Assembly (NCBI GenBank): GCA_934394855.1
Contig: CAKRRH010000010.1
Span: forward strand, 1 to 54,572
DNA from: an uncultured Eubacteriales bacterium
GTDB lineage: Bacteria > Bacillota > Clostridia > Oscillospirales > Acutalibacteraceae
Direction of reading: 5' to 3'
Length of the DNA stretch: 54,572 nucleotides
Part shown: one piece after another, positions 32,833 to 40,903 of the stretch
Layout of the letters: each line of letters begins with the position of its first letter
Position numbering within the stretch: the stretch's first letter is position 1
Made by a program: the position numbers and the translations under genes
The notes under the pieces: generated by a model
What the model was told of the DNA's origin: nothing
What the model saw: only the letters and a program-made list of their open reading frames with translations
Databases searched by the model: none

Positions 32833-33330
32833 ATGAATGATAAACTATTTGAGCTTTGCAGACAGATGATTTCCTATTATCACGCCGACCCGAAACGGAT
32901 TCAGCATTTTATCAAGGTTCACGCTTTTGCAAAGCTGATCGGACAAGGTGAAGGATTATCAGAGCATGATATGTTCATTTTGCAGGCGGCGGCATATACT
33001 CATGACATCGGCATAAAGCCTGCCGAAGAATTATATGGCAGGTGCGACGGCAAGCTTCAGGAAAAGCTCGGCGGTGAGCCGGCAAGAGAAATGCTTCAAA
33101 AAATCGGGTTTGAGAGCGATGACATAGATCGAATTGTCTATCTCATTGCTCATCATCACACATACACCGATATTGACGGCATCGATTATCGGATTCTTGT
33201 CGAGGCGGATTTTTTGGTCAACCTCTATGAGGATAATTCGTCAAAAGATGCGGTTTTAGCCGCAAAAAACAACATTTTCCGAACAAAAACAGGCACCGCC
33301 GTTTTGTGCGATATGTTCGGAATCGAATGA
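32833..33330 (+). CDS. HD-domain phosphohydrolase
   Basis: A 165-residue HD-superfamily metal-dependent phosphohydrolase. The metal ligands are visible as RIQHFIKVHAFAK (first His), AAAYTHDIGIKP (HD pair), IAHHHTYTD and the late Asp in VEADFLVNL. Such stand-alone proteins act on nucleotides or related phosphates; the substrate is unknown. AGAGG lies about 11 bases before the ATG. Confidence 0.87.
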   Translation: MNDKLFELCRQMISYYHADPKRIQHFIKVHAFAKLIGQGEGLSEHDMFILQAAAYTHDIGIKPAEELYGRCDGKLQEKLGGEPAREMLQKIGFESDDIDRIVYLIAHHHTYTDIDGIDYRILVEADFLVNLYEDNSSKDAVLAAKNNIFRTKTGTAVLCDMFGIE

Positions 33331-33347
33331 AACATATCAGGATATAC

Positions 33348-33396
33348 AATAAGCCGTGCCATGAACATCACATGACTCGGCTTATTTTTTATTTTT
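33348..33396. terminator. Bidirectional terminator, HD gene and NUDIX gene
   Basis: AATAAGCCG (33348-33356) pairs with CGGCTTATT (33378-33386), extended by a CATG/CATG pair inside. T-rich after; it serves the HD gene and overlaps the 3' end of the convergent NUDIX gene. Confidence 0.75.
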
Positions 33397-33925
33397 TTAG
33401 TTTAAGATATGTTTTCATCAGCGCAATCTGCGTTTTTGCGTCATGAATCTCGTCATTCAATACCATTTCGATCGCCTTTTCAAGCGGCATTTTTTCGACA
33501 TTCAAAAACTCGTCGTCATCAAGCTTTTGCTCTTTAAACTCAAGCCCCGTCGCCAAGAACATCCAGATGATCTCGCCGCAATAGCCTGGTGACGGATACA
33601 TAAATCCTAACGGCTCAAATTTTTTCGCAACTGCGCCGATTTCCTCGTGAAGCTCACGAACTCCGCAAGCCATCGGCTCTTCGTCACCGTCACGCTTGCC
33701 TGCCGGAATCTCAATTACGACCTTCTTATAGGGATAGCGGAACTGGCGGACAAAATATACATTATTATCGTCGTCAAGCGCAACAACGCAAACGCCGCCG
33801 TTGTGCTCAACCACCTCACGAATGCTTGTATTTCCGTTCGGCAGCAAAACCTTGTCCTTTTTTATACTAATAATTTTGCCCTGATAGACATATGATGTAT
33901 CAATCGTTTTTTCATTCAAATCCAT
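33389..33925 (-). CDS. ADP-ribose pyrophosphatase-like NUDIX hydrolase
   Basis: NUDIX enzyme of 178 residues that likely splits ADP-ribose to AMP and ribose 5-phosphate. The fold opens TIDTSYVYQGKIISIKKDKV, VYFVRQFRYPYKKVVIEIPAG. The NUDIX box is GKRDGDEEPMACGVRELHEE followed by IG, fully consensus. The Pro-rich YPSPGYCGE after the box is typical of ADP-ribose pyrophosphatases. The ATG at 33925 has AAAGGA 9 bases upstream; the longer version to 33943 is rejected. Its start lies only 32 bases from the start of the divergent M14 gene. Confidence 0.92.
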   Translation of the reverse strand: MDLNEKTIDTSYVYQGKIISIKKDKVLLPNGNTSIREVVEHNGGVCVVALDDDNNVYFVRQFRYPYKKVVIEIPAGKRDGDEEPMACGVRELHEEIGAVAKKFEPLGFMYPSPGYCGEIIWMFLATGLEFKEQKLDDDEFLNVEKMPLEKAIEMVLNDEIHDAKTQIALMKTYLKLKK

Positions 33926-33957
33926 ATTATAAAATCCTTTCATTATGAGGTGTTAAA

Positions 33958-34869
33958 ATGCTTGATACAATTATATCACAAAAAGATTACAGCTACAACG
34001 AAATTGTCAATCTTTTATTCAAATTAAAGGAAAAATACAGCTTTATTGATATATTTTCAATCGGAAAAAGCGTTTTAGGGAGAGACATTTATGCCGCAAA
34101 AATCGGAATTAACTCCCGTCAGGTGGTCTATTCGGGAGCAATCCACGGAAGCGAAAGGCTGACCGCCTCTGTGCTTATGTTATTTTTGGAGCAGTTTTCA
34201 TCGGCGCTCAGTCAAAACATAAATTATTCGATTTCGTCCGCACGAAATGCGCTTTTCGGCAAAACGCTGGTGATAATTCCGATTTCAAACCCCGACGGCT
34301 ATGAAATTGCACGGGCAGGCGCCGCAACTGCGGGTAATTCGGCGGACTTTGTTCGGACAATCGCCGGTGACACCGATTTGAAATATTGGAACGCAAATGT
34401 CAGAGGAATTGACCTCAATCATAATTTTGACGCAGGCTTTGAGCAGATGAAGGAAATCGAGAAAAATGACGGAATCACGGGACCGGCGCCGAGGCGCTAT
34501 GGCGGTGAGAGTCCCGAAAGCGAACCCGAAACCAAAGCGCTTGCCGACTATTGCCGAAACAATTTCGTCGCACAGCTTTTGACGGTTCATTCGCAGGGGG
34601 AGGAGATATATTGGCAATTCGGCGACAACACACCCGAAAAAAGCTACCGCTTGGTACAGCTGTATGCAACCGCAAGCGGATATATGGCAACAGCCCCTGC
34701 ACCCGGTGCGTCTTACGCCGGATACAAGGACTGGTTCGTTCAGGAATATGGCAGACCGGGGTTCACCCTTGAGATCGGCAAAGGCGAAAATCCGCTTGAT
34801 CCGCTTGATAGCTTCGAGATTTATGATAAACTGACCGAGCTGTTTTTACTGTCGGTTTCGCTTACATAA
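33958..34869 (+). CDS. M14-family metallocarboxypeptidase
   Basis: Zinc peptidase of 303 residues resembling gamma-D-glutamyl-meso-diaminopimelate peptidases that cut peptidoglycan stem peptides. Zinc ligands H63 and E66 lie in SGAIHGSERLTA and the third His in LLTVHSQGEE. The substrate-anchoring DLNHNFDAGF and the catalytic Glu region FTLEIGKGENP are present. There is no signal peptide, so it acts in the cytoplasm (cell-wall recycling) or leaves by another route. GAGGTG lies 5 bases before the ATG. It converges with the VanY-type gene, 8 bases apart, with no terminator between them. Confidence 0.92.
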   Translation: MLDTIISQKDYSYNEIVNLLFKLKEKYSFIDIFSIGKSVLGRDIYAAKIGINSRQVVYSGAIHGSERLTASVLMLFLEQFSSALSQNINYSISSARNALFGKTLVIIPISNPDGYEIARAGAATAGNSADFVRTIAGDTDLKYWNANVRGIDLNHNFDAGFEQMKEIEKNDGITGPAPRRYGGESPESEPETKALADYCRNNFVAQLLTVHSQGEEIYWQFGDNTPEKSYRLVQLYATASGYMATAPAPGASYAGYKDWFVQEYGRPGFTLEIGKGENPLDPLDSFEIYDKLTELFLLSVSLT

Positions 34870-34877
34870 ATAACGAA

Positions 34878-36038
34878 TTATTTTGTTGCGGTAACAACAA
34901 AACCGTCAACATTATTGCCCGATACGATATATTTTGAATATCCGCTAAGGTCGATTTTTGTGCTGCTGCCCGACTTTTTAACATACCAAATGTAATATGT
35001 TCCGCCGGCATCGGCTTTTACACAAAGCGGAGATTCTTTTGAATATGATTTAACCGTTTTGGTATACTCTTCAAGGCAAAGGTCGTTTTTCATTATGTAA
35101 TCGGCATGAGGAATGTCAACCTGTCTGAAATGCCATGCTTCATGGCTGACGCCTGTGATCGACTCTTTGCTTGCGGGGTATCTCAAAATGAAACCGTATT
35201 TGTGGCAGTTATTTGTGATCCATGCTTCCTTGCCCGTACCTGTGAATCGGGAGCTTCCGAACGCATTTGTCGTGTAGTCGATCGAATAGCCGGTATGATG
35301 CTCGCTGTGACCCGGACGGGTGTACCATTTGAGCGTTTCCTTTTCGCCGACGCTTGCAACCGAATTTTCAAATTTACGCTTTTGCGACGCAACCGAGCGA
35401 TAGCCGCTGCAAGCCGCAAGCTTGTAGTTATATTTATTGTAGAAGCCTGTGTTCATGTAGTTGAACTGCTGAAGTGTATATCTGTCTGCGTCAAGATCGT
35501 CATATGATACCAAATAACGGCGATTTGAAACGCTCATCATGTTGATGAGATCTCTCGACTGGCTGTCGTTATATGCATGGTCGTTGTTTACAAGGATCTG
35601 CTGACCGATTGTAACATCATTAGCCGATTTTGTGACGCTGCCCGACGACGGAACAGATTTGAATTTTTTAAGGTAGTTATTGAGCGCTGATTTTATGCTG
35701 TTAGACGAGCTGCCAGATGAACCGCCCGATGAGTTGTTTGACGAACCGCCGTTTGACTGCGTCTTTGCGGTAGTTTTCGCAGGTGTCTGCTTTGCCGTTG
35801 TTCTTTCGGCTGTCGTTGTCGGCTTTGCAGTAGTTTTCACAACCGTTGTTGAAACTGTCGTGCCCGGCGTTGTTTCGTTATTTGCCGTAGCCTTGGCGGT
35901 TGTGGCAGTTGTGCCGCCATTTGCCGCTTTAACGGCGCATGATGCAATTCCGACGCAAAGTGCAACAAGTAATACGACCAGAACAATGACTGTCGTGATG
36001 AACGGGACATAATTTGCCTTGTGTTTTTTGTTTGCCAA
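34878..36038 (-). CDS. D-alanyl-D-alanine carboxypeptidase, VanY/M15B type
   Basis: Membrane-anchored zinc peptidase of about 386 residues that trims the terminal D-Ala of peptidoglycan stems. An N-terminal membrane helix (FITTVIVLVVLLVALCVGIA) is followed by a Thr/Ala/Ser/Asn-rich linker (~35-125). The M15B domain (~140-330) has the zinc motif PGHSEHHTGYSIDY and the third ligand in SHEAWHFR. A short C-terminal extra domain follows. The start is a TTG: GGAAGGA lies 9 bases upstream of the TTG at 36038, while the TTG at 36056 precedes that site. No van regulatory genes are near, so a cell-wall rather than resistance role is likely. Confidence 0.9.
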   Translation of the reverse strand: MANKKHKANYVPFITTVIVLVVLLVALCVGIASCAVKAANGGTTATTAKATANNETTPGTTVSTTVVKTTAKPTTTAERTTAKQTPAKTTAKTQSNGGSSNNSSGGSSGSSSNSIKSALNNYLKKFKSVPSSGSVTKSANDVTIGQQILVNNDHAYNDSQSRDLINMMSVSNRRYLVSYDDLDADRYTLQQFNYMNTGFYNKYNYKLAACSGYRSVASQKRKFENSVASVGEKETLKWYTRPGHSEHHTGYSIDYTTNAFGSSRFTGTGKEAWITNNCHKYGFILRYPASKESITGVSHEAWHFRQVDIPHADYIMKNDLCLEEYTKTVKSYSKESPLCVKADAGGTYYIWYVKKSGSSTKIDLSGYSKYIVSGNNVDGFVVTATK

Positions 36039-36098
36039 AATAACCAATCCTTCCAAAACATTTTTTATTCACGATTGAATTCAAATATAAAAAGCGTA

Positions 36099-36127
36099 TT
36101 GCGTTTTATGCGCTTTTTGTGTATAAT
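36099..36127 (+). promoter_or_regulatory. Promoter of glyA
   Basis: TTGCGT (36099-36104) and TATAAT (36122-36127), 17-base spacing, about 95 bases upstream of glyA. A short AAAAAGCG/CGCTTTTT inverted repeat overlaps it. Confidence 0.65.
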
Positions 36128-36221
36128 TAACCTAAGTAGTCATTTTATCAAAATGACCGTCGGTTTTATGTTGTAAAATATTATAACACAAAATATTACA
36201 AATTGAAAGGATGTTTTTCAA

Positions 36222-37472
36222 ATGTATCCAGATTTAATTGACACAATCGGATTTGTCGCAAAACAGGACAGCGAAGTTGCAAAAGCAATGAATGATGAAC
36301 TGCACCGTCAGCAAAATAACATTGAGCTGATCGCTTCGGAAAACTTTGTTTCTCCCGCAGTAATGGCGGCAATGGGAAGTGTGCTTACAAACAAATATGC
36401 GGAAGGCTACCCGGGCAAGCGCTACTATGGCGGTTGTGAATATGTTGATGTTGTCGAGAACATCGCAATTGAGCGTGCAAAGAAACTGTTTGGTGCCGAA
36501 GCGGCAAATGTTCAGCCTCATTCGGGTGCTCAGGCAAACCAGGCTGTATATTTTGCAATGCTCAAACCGGGCGACACCGTAATGGGCATGAACTTAAACG
36601 AAGGCGGACACCTGACTCACGGCTCGCCTGTTAATATGTCGGGTGCAATTTACAACTTTGTTCCCTATGGCGTTAATGACGACGGATTCATCGACTATGA
36701 CGAAATGGAGCGAATTGCGCTTGATTGCAAGCCGAAAATGATCGTTGCGGGCGCTTCGGCATATCCGAGAATCATTGATTTTGAAAGAATTTCAAAAATT
36801 GCGAAAAAGGTTGACGCATTGTTTATGGTCGACATGGCTCATATCGCAGGACTTGTTGCGGCAGGACTTCATCCGTCGCCGGTGCCTTTTGCCGATATTG
36901 TCACCACAACCACCCACAAAACTCTGCGCGGCCCTCGCGGCGGCTTGATTCTTTGCAAAGAGTCGCTACTAAAACAAATCAACAAGGGTGTGTTCCCGGG
37001 AACACAGGGCGGTCCGCTCATGCACATCATCGCCGCTAAAGCTGTTTGCCTCGGCGAAGCAATGACAGATGAATTTAAAGAATATCAGAAACAGATCATC
37101 AAAAATGCGAAAGCAATGGCTGACGGTCTTGTAAAAAGGGGTCATAAGCTCGTTTCGGGCGGCACGGAAAATCATCTTTGCCTGCTCAACCTCATCGGAA
37201 CAGGCGTTACCGGAAAAGAGCTTCAGAACAGACTTGATTCGGTTCATATCACCGCTAACAAAAATGCAATTCCGAACGACCCCGAAAGCCCGTTTGTAAC
37301 AAGCGGCGTTCGTTTGGGTGCTCCTGCTGCAACATCAAGAGGACTCAAAGAGGAAGATTTTGATACTATTGCCCAGTGCATTCATCTTTGCATCACCGAC
37401 TATGAGAACAGTGCCGATAAATGCAGAGAAATGGTTGCAGAAATCTGCAAAAAATATCCGCTCTATCAATAA
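36222..37472 (+). CDS. glyA: Serine hydroxymethyltransferase
   Basis: PLP enzyme that converts serine and tetrahydrofolate to glycine and 5,10-methylene-tetrahydrofolate. Family motifs: IELIASENFVSPAVM, YAEGYPGKRYYGGCEYVD, NVQPHSGAQANQAVY, LTHGSPVNMSG, HIAGLVAAGLHPSPVPFADI-type segment, and the PLP lysine in VTTTTHKTLRGPRGG. Its 416 residues are full length. AAAGGATG precedes the ATG. A leader of roughly 90 bases contains no riboswitch I recognise. Confidence 0.97.
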   Translation: MYPDLIDTIGFVAKQDSEVAKAMNDELHRQQNNIELIASENFVSPAVMAAMGSVLTNKYAEGYPGKRYYGGCEYVDVVENIAIERAKKLFGAEAANVQPHSGAQANQAVYFAMLKPGDTVMGMNLNEGGHLTHGSPVNMSGAIYNFVPYGVNDDGFIDYDEMERIALDCKPKMIVAGASAYPRIIDFERISKIAKKVDALFMVDMAHIAGLVAAGLHPSPVPFADIVTTTTHKTLRGPRGGLILCKESLLKQINKGVFPGTQGGPLMHIIAAKAVCLGEAMTDEFKEYQKQIIKNAKAMADGLVKRGHKLVSGGTENHLCLLNLIGTGVTGKELQNRLDSVHITANKNAIPNDPESPFVTSGVRLGAPAATSRGLKEEDFDTIAQCIHLCITDYENSADKCREMVAEICKKYPLYQ

Positions 37473-37518
37473 TAGCCGTATTTTAAATCATATTTAAACA
37501 GAAATGAGGTGAAGTAAA

Positions 37519-38781
37519 ATGTCAGCGCCGCTGAGTCACAGACTAAGACCGACCTGCCTTGAAGAAATGGTCGGACAGCGCCATTTGATCGGTGAGGACA
37601 AGCCGCTTTCCAACATAATCAAAAGCGGACGGATTCCGAACATGATTTTCTATGGTCCGTCGGGCGTCGGGAAATCGACATTATGCTCGATTATCGCAAA
37701 ACAGACGAATATGCGGCTGCATAAGCTCAACGGAACCTCATGTTCAACTGCGGATATTCGTGCGATAGTTGACGAAACCGATTCGATCGTCGGTGCAAAC
37801 GGCATTTTGCTTTACCTTGACGAAATTCAATATCTCAACAAAAAACAACAGCAGACCCTTTTGCAATATATTGAAGAAGGGTCGATCACGCTGATCGCAT
37901 CCACCACTGAAAACCCGTATTTTTATGTATACAGCGCCATTTTGTCACGCTGTACCGTGTTTGAATTCAAATCCGTAACATGGGAAGACACCGTTCCGGC
38001 GGTTGAGAGAGCTTTTGGCGCATTAAAGGAAGAATTTGACGGGCTTAAAGTCGAGGACGGAGTTTCAGAGCTTATTGCAAAACGATGCGGCGGAGATGTC
38101 CGAAAAGCAATCACAGCCGCCGAGCTTTGTGCGCTTTCAGCCGGTGAGCACGACGGCATTCGTCTTGTTACGCTTGAGGACGCAAAAGCGCTTTCACAGC
38201 AAAATACAATGAGATATGACAAGGACGGCGACGAGCATTACGACATCATCTCGGCATATCAAAAGTCCATGCGTGGGTCGGACCCCGACGCCGCAATTCA
38301 TTATCTCGGTCGGCTTTTGAATGCGGGAGATCTGCCGAGCGCTTGCAGACGGCTGATGGTATGTGCTTGTGAAGATGTCGGGCTCGCATACCCCGGAATT
38401 ATTCCGATCGTGAAGGCGTGCGTTGACGCAGCGCTGATGTTGGGGCTGCCCGAAGCACGGATTCCGCTGGCTGACGCAGTCATACTCGTTGCAACCGCTC
38501 CAAAGTCGAACTCGGCTTACAACGCAATCAATGCCGCAATGGCGGACATTGAAAACGGCAAAGCAGGTCCTGTGCCGAGGCAGCTGCAAAATAAACATTA
38601 TGACGGCGAAGACGCAAAGATCAAGGGACAAAATTATCTTTATCCCCACGATTTCAAGAATCATTATGTTAAACAGCAATATCTGCCCGATATTTTGAAA
38701 AACGCTCATTATTATGAATTCGGCGATAACAAAAACGAGCAGGCGTTCAAAAAATATATCGATTCAATCAAAAAAGAATAA
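37519..38781 (+). CDS. rarA: Replication-associated recombination protein A
   Basis: AAA+ ATPase of 420 residues (RarA/MgsA) that acts at stalled replication forks. Start LSHRLRPTCLEEMVGQRHLIG, Walker A GPSGVGKST (46-54), Walker B LLYLDEIQYLN, sensor 1 STTENP and the Arg-finger region ILSRCTVFEF are present, followed by the tetramerisation domain (PKSNSAYNAINAA, YLPDILKN). GAGGTGA precedes the ATG. It follows glyA by 46 bases. Confidence 0.95.
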   Translation: MSAPLSHRLRPTCLEEMVGQRHLIGEDKPLSNIIKSGRIPNMIFYGPSGVGKSTLCSIIAKQTNMRLHKLNGTSCSTADIRAIVDETDSIVGANGILLYLDEIQYLNKKQQQTLLQYIEEGSITLIASTTENPYFYVYSAILSRCTVFEFKSVTWEDTVPAVERAFGALKEEFDGLKVEDGVSELIAKRCGGDVRKAITAAELCALSAGEHDGIRLVTLEDAKALSQQNTMRYDKDGDEHYDIISAYQKSMRGSDPDAAIHYLGRLLNAGDLPSACRRLMVCACEDVGLAYPGIIPIVKACVDAALMLGLPEARIPLADAVILVATAPKSNSAYNAINAAMADIENGKAGPVPRQLQNKHYDGEDAKIKGQNYLYPHDFKNHYVKQQYLPDILKNAHYYEFGDNKNEQAFKKYIDSIKKE

Positions 38782-38791
38782 TTATGATTTT

Positions 38792-38830
38792 CCCGAACCT
38801 TTAACTGTTTTTAAGGTTCGGGTCTTATTA
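38792..38830 (+). terminator. Terminator-like stem after rarA
   Basis: Perfect 10-bp arms CCCGAACCTT (38792-38801) and AAGGTTCGGG (38813-38822). The following TCTTATTATG has only a weak T tract, so efficiency is uncertain. Confidence 0.6.
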
Positions 38831-38991
38831 TGTTGTCAAAGTAAAAAACTACATTCTTGATAAACCTCCTCTTTTCACAGATTATTCAAATCGCTTAATT
38901 AAATATTTACAAAATTCTGCGTAAAAAGAAATATTTAAGTGATATTATTTAATCATAGAATGTAGCTTTTGTAAGAAAGGAACGATATATA

Positions 38992-40518
38992 ATGGATGAA
39001 TTTAAAAATAACGGCGTAAATCAGCCGCAAAACAATTCGGATAACAAACAAGGTCAAACCGATTCGGCGCAAAATTCGGGATTTTATTCATATAAATATC
39101 CCAACACCGCTAATTCGCCCGAATATTCCGCAACGACCTCACAGCCCAAATCAGATTCGGCAAACGGTGCGCAGGATAATGCGGCAAACAGCGAACCTAA
39201 CAAAACCGCACAAAGCGCCTATTCGCAAAATTATGCTTCGCAGACTCGAGGTTACTCGCAAAATCCGCAATATAATTCACAGCAAACTGCTCCAAACGCA
39301 CAGAGCTACTCACAAGGCTATTCATATTCGCCCTATACCGCTCAAAGCGATTCGTCATATCATGCGCCTGCCGCAAAACCCGTAAAACAGAAAAAGGATA
39401 AGCGTAAATATCCTATCTCGGCAGTAATCGCAAGCTGTCTTGCCTGTGCGGTGATCGCAAGCGGCGCAACAACCGCCGGTGTGCTTGCGGTGACAAAATC
39501 GGGCGACAATTTGTCAAGCTCGGGCTCGTCAAATACCGTTATAAATGTTGACAAGTCATCGTCAAATGCAATTTCGGCGGTTGCTCAAAAGGTGATCCCG
39601 TCGGTAGTCGGAATTCAGGTCACCGCCTCAACCGCATCATTTTTCGGTATGTCGCAGGATTCGACAAGCGAGGGTTCGGGCGTTGTTTATACATCAGACG
39701 GATACATCATCACAAACTATCATGTAATTTCGTCATATGTCGAAGCGTCAAACAAGTCAAGCGCCAAAATTTCGGTATATCTTGCCGACGACACATCAAC
39801 GGCATATGAGGCAAAGGTAATCGGCTATAACAGCGAATCTGACCTTGCTGTAATTAAAATTGAAAAAACAGGTCTTGACGCAATCGAATTTGCCGATTCG
39901 GATAAGCTCGAGGCCGGCGACCTTGCGGTTGCGGTCGGAAACCCGGGCGGACTTGATTTCATGAGCTCGGTCAGCAGCGGAATCATCAGTGGTCTTAACC
40001 GCTCAATCAAGCTTGAGGGCACGACCGAGATGAAGGTAATTCAGACAGATGCCGCAATCAATCCGGGAAATTCGGGCGGCGCTCTTTGTAACGATGAGGG
40101 CAAGCTCGTCGGAATCAACAGCTCAAAAATCAGCAGCACCGATTATGAGGGCATGGGATTTGCGATTCCGTCCAATTATGTAAAAACGGTCGTTGACAAC
40201 ATAATCAACAACAAGGACGAAAAGCGGGCATATCTCGGTGTGAAGATCAGCACCGACTATGACGCAGACACATTGCAGTCATACGGATACCCCGCAGGGG
40301 CTGTTGTCGAGAGTGTAGACGAAGATTCTCCGGCATATAATGCAGGAATTCGTCAATCTGATATAATAACTTCGTTTAATGGTGTTGACATTTCGGATTA
40401 TAGCGGTTATAATAAAGAAAGATTAAATCATAAACCCGGTGACAAGGTCACCTTAAAAGTCTATCGCAACGGTAGGTATTATAACGTATCGCTTACTTTG
40501 GGCGAATCGACCAACTGA
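38992..40518 (+). CDS. HtrA/DegP-type membrane serine protease with PDZ domain
   Basis: Membrane-anchored envelope quality-control protease of 508 residues. The first ~135 residues are a cytoplasmic, disordered, Asn/Gln/Ser/Tyr-rich segment with repeated SYSQ-like units, ending in a Lys-rich stretch. A membrane helix lies at ~140-166. The trypsin-like domain has the catalytic triad H244 (TNYHVISS), D284 (ESDLAVIKI) and S361 (NPGNSGGAL). A single PDZ domain occupies ~410-505 (YLGVKISTDYDA, AYNAGIRQSDIITSFNG). AGAAAGGAA precedes the ATG. A stress-inducible role is known for the family; no CIRCE or CtsR site was seen here. Confidence 0.94.
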   Translation: MDEFKNNGVNQPQNNSDNKQGQTDSAQNSGFYSYKYPNTANSPEYSATTSQPKSDSANGAQDNAANSEPNKTAQSAYSQNYASQTRGYSQNPQYNSQQTAPNAQSYSQGYSYSPYTAQSDSSYHAPAAKPVKQKKDKRKYPISAVIASCLACAVIASGATTAGVLAVTKSGDNLSSSGSSNTVINVDKSSSNAISAVAQKVIPSVVGIQVTASTASFFGMSQDSTSEGSGVVYTSDGYIITNYHVISSYVEASNKSSAKISVYLADDTSTAYEAKVIGYNSESDLAVIKIEKTGLDAIEFADSDKLEAGDLAVAVGNPGGLDFMSSVSSGIISGLNRSIKLEGTTEMKVIQTDAAINPGNSGGALCNDEGKLVGINSSKISSTDYEGMGFAIPSNYVKTVVDNIINNKDEKRAYLGVKISTDYDADTLQSYGYPAGAVVESVDEDSPAYNAGIRQSDIITSFNGVDISDYSGYNKERLNHKPGDKVTLKVYRNGRYYNVSLTLGESTN

Positions 40519-40580
40519 TTTAATCGAGTTTAAAATCGCTATCCTTCTATTTACTTTTTCATATTTTTTATTCCCCTTCT

Positions 40581-40620
40581 TTAAGCCGAGAGTACCCCTC
40601 TCGGCTTAAAACCTTTTTAT
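40581..40620 (+). terminator. Terminator of the HtrA gene
   Basis: Perfect 12-bp arms TTAAGCCGAGAG (40581-40592) and CTCTCGGCTTAA (40598-40609), loop of 5, followed by AACCTTTTTAT. Confidence 0.8.
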
Positions 40621-40681
40621 AGCGATTTTTGGGCTATATTTTTCTTGCGTAAATTTTTCACCCATATTTTTATTTAAATTG

Positions 40682-40727
40682 ACAGTTTTGTTTTGGCAGT
40701 GTTGCTCAAAATAAAACTGTTTTTTTG
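40682..40727 (+). terminator. Second terminator-like hairpin upstream of GH9
   Basis: ACAGTTTT-G-TTTTG (40682-40695) pairs with CAAAA-T-AAAACTGT (40707-40720), a 14-bp stem with one G-T contact and an 11-base loop, followed by TTTTTT. It lies ~70 bases past the first HtrA terminator and ~70 bases before the GH9 promoter, with no gene between. The rest of 40621-40798 is AT-rich with nothing else seen. Confidence 0.65.
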
Positions 40728-40798
40728 TCAATGATATACAAGTCGAATTTTTTGATTTGTATAAAGTGACAAAAAGCAGATTAGCAAGGATATTTCGG

Positions 40799-40827
40799 TT
40801 GTTTTGAAACTCCGAATTTGGTATAAT
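40799..40827 (+). promoter_or_regulatory. Promoter of the GH9 gene
   Basis: TTGTTT (40799-40804) and TATAAT (40822-40827), 17-base spacing, about 75 bases before the start codon. Confidence 0.55.
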
Positions 40828-40903
40828 TGTAATGTATTATAAGCTGTTTTGGCAGGGTAGTTAAAGCAGTAAAGCAATATATACAATCAGGAGGAGTTTA
40901 ATA

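Noticed and set aside
35680..36012. 110-codon plus-strand frame rich in Val/Ala/Pro
   Set aside because: It is the antisense shadow of the Thr/Ala/Ser linker of the VanY-type peptidase.
36128..36221. Riboswitch in the glyA leader
   Set aside because: The ~90-base leader is AT-rich and shows no glycine, SAM, purine or folate riboswitch core that I can recognise.
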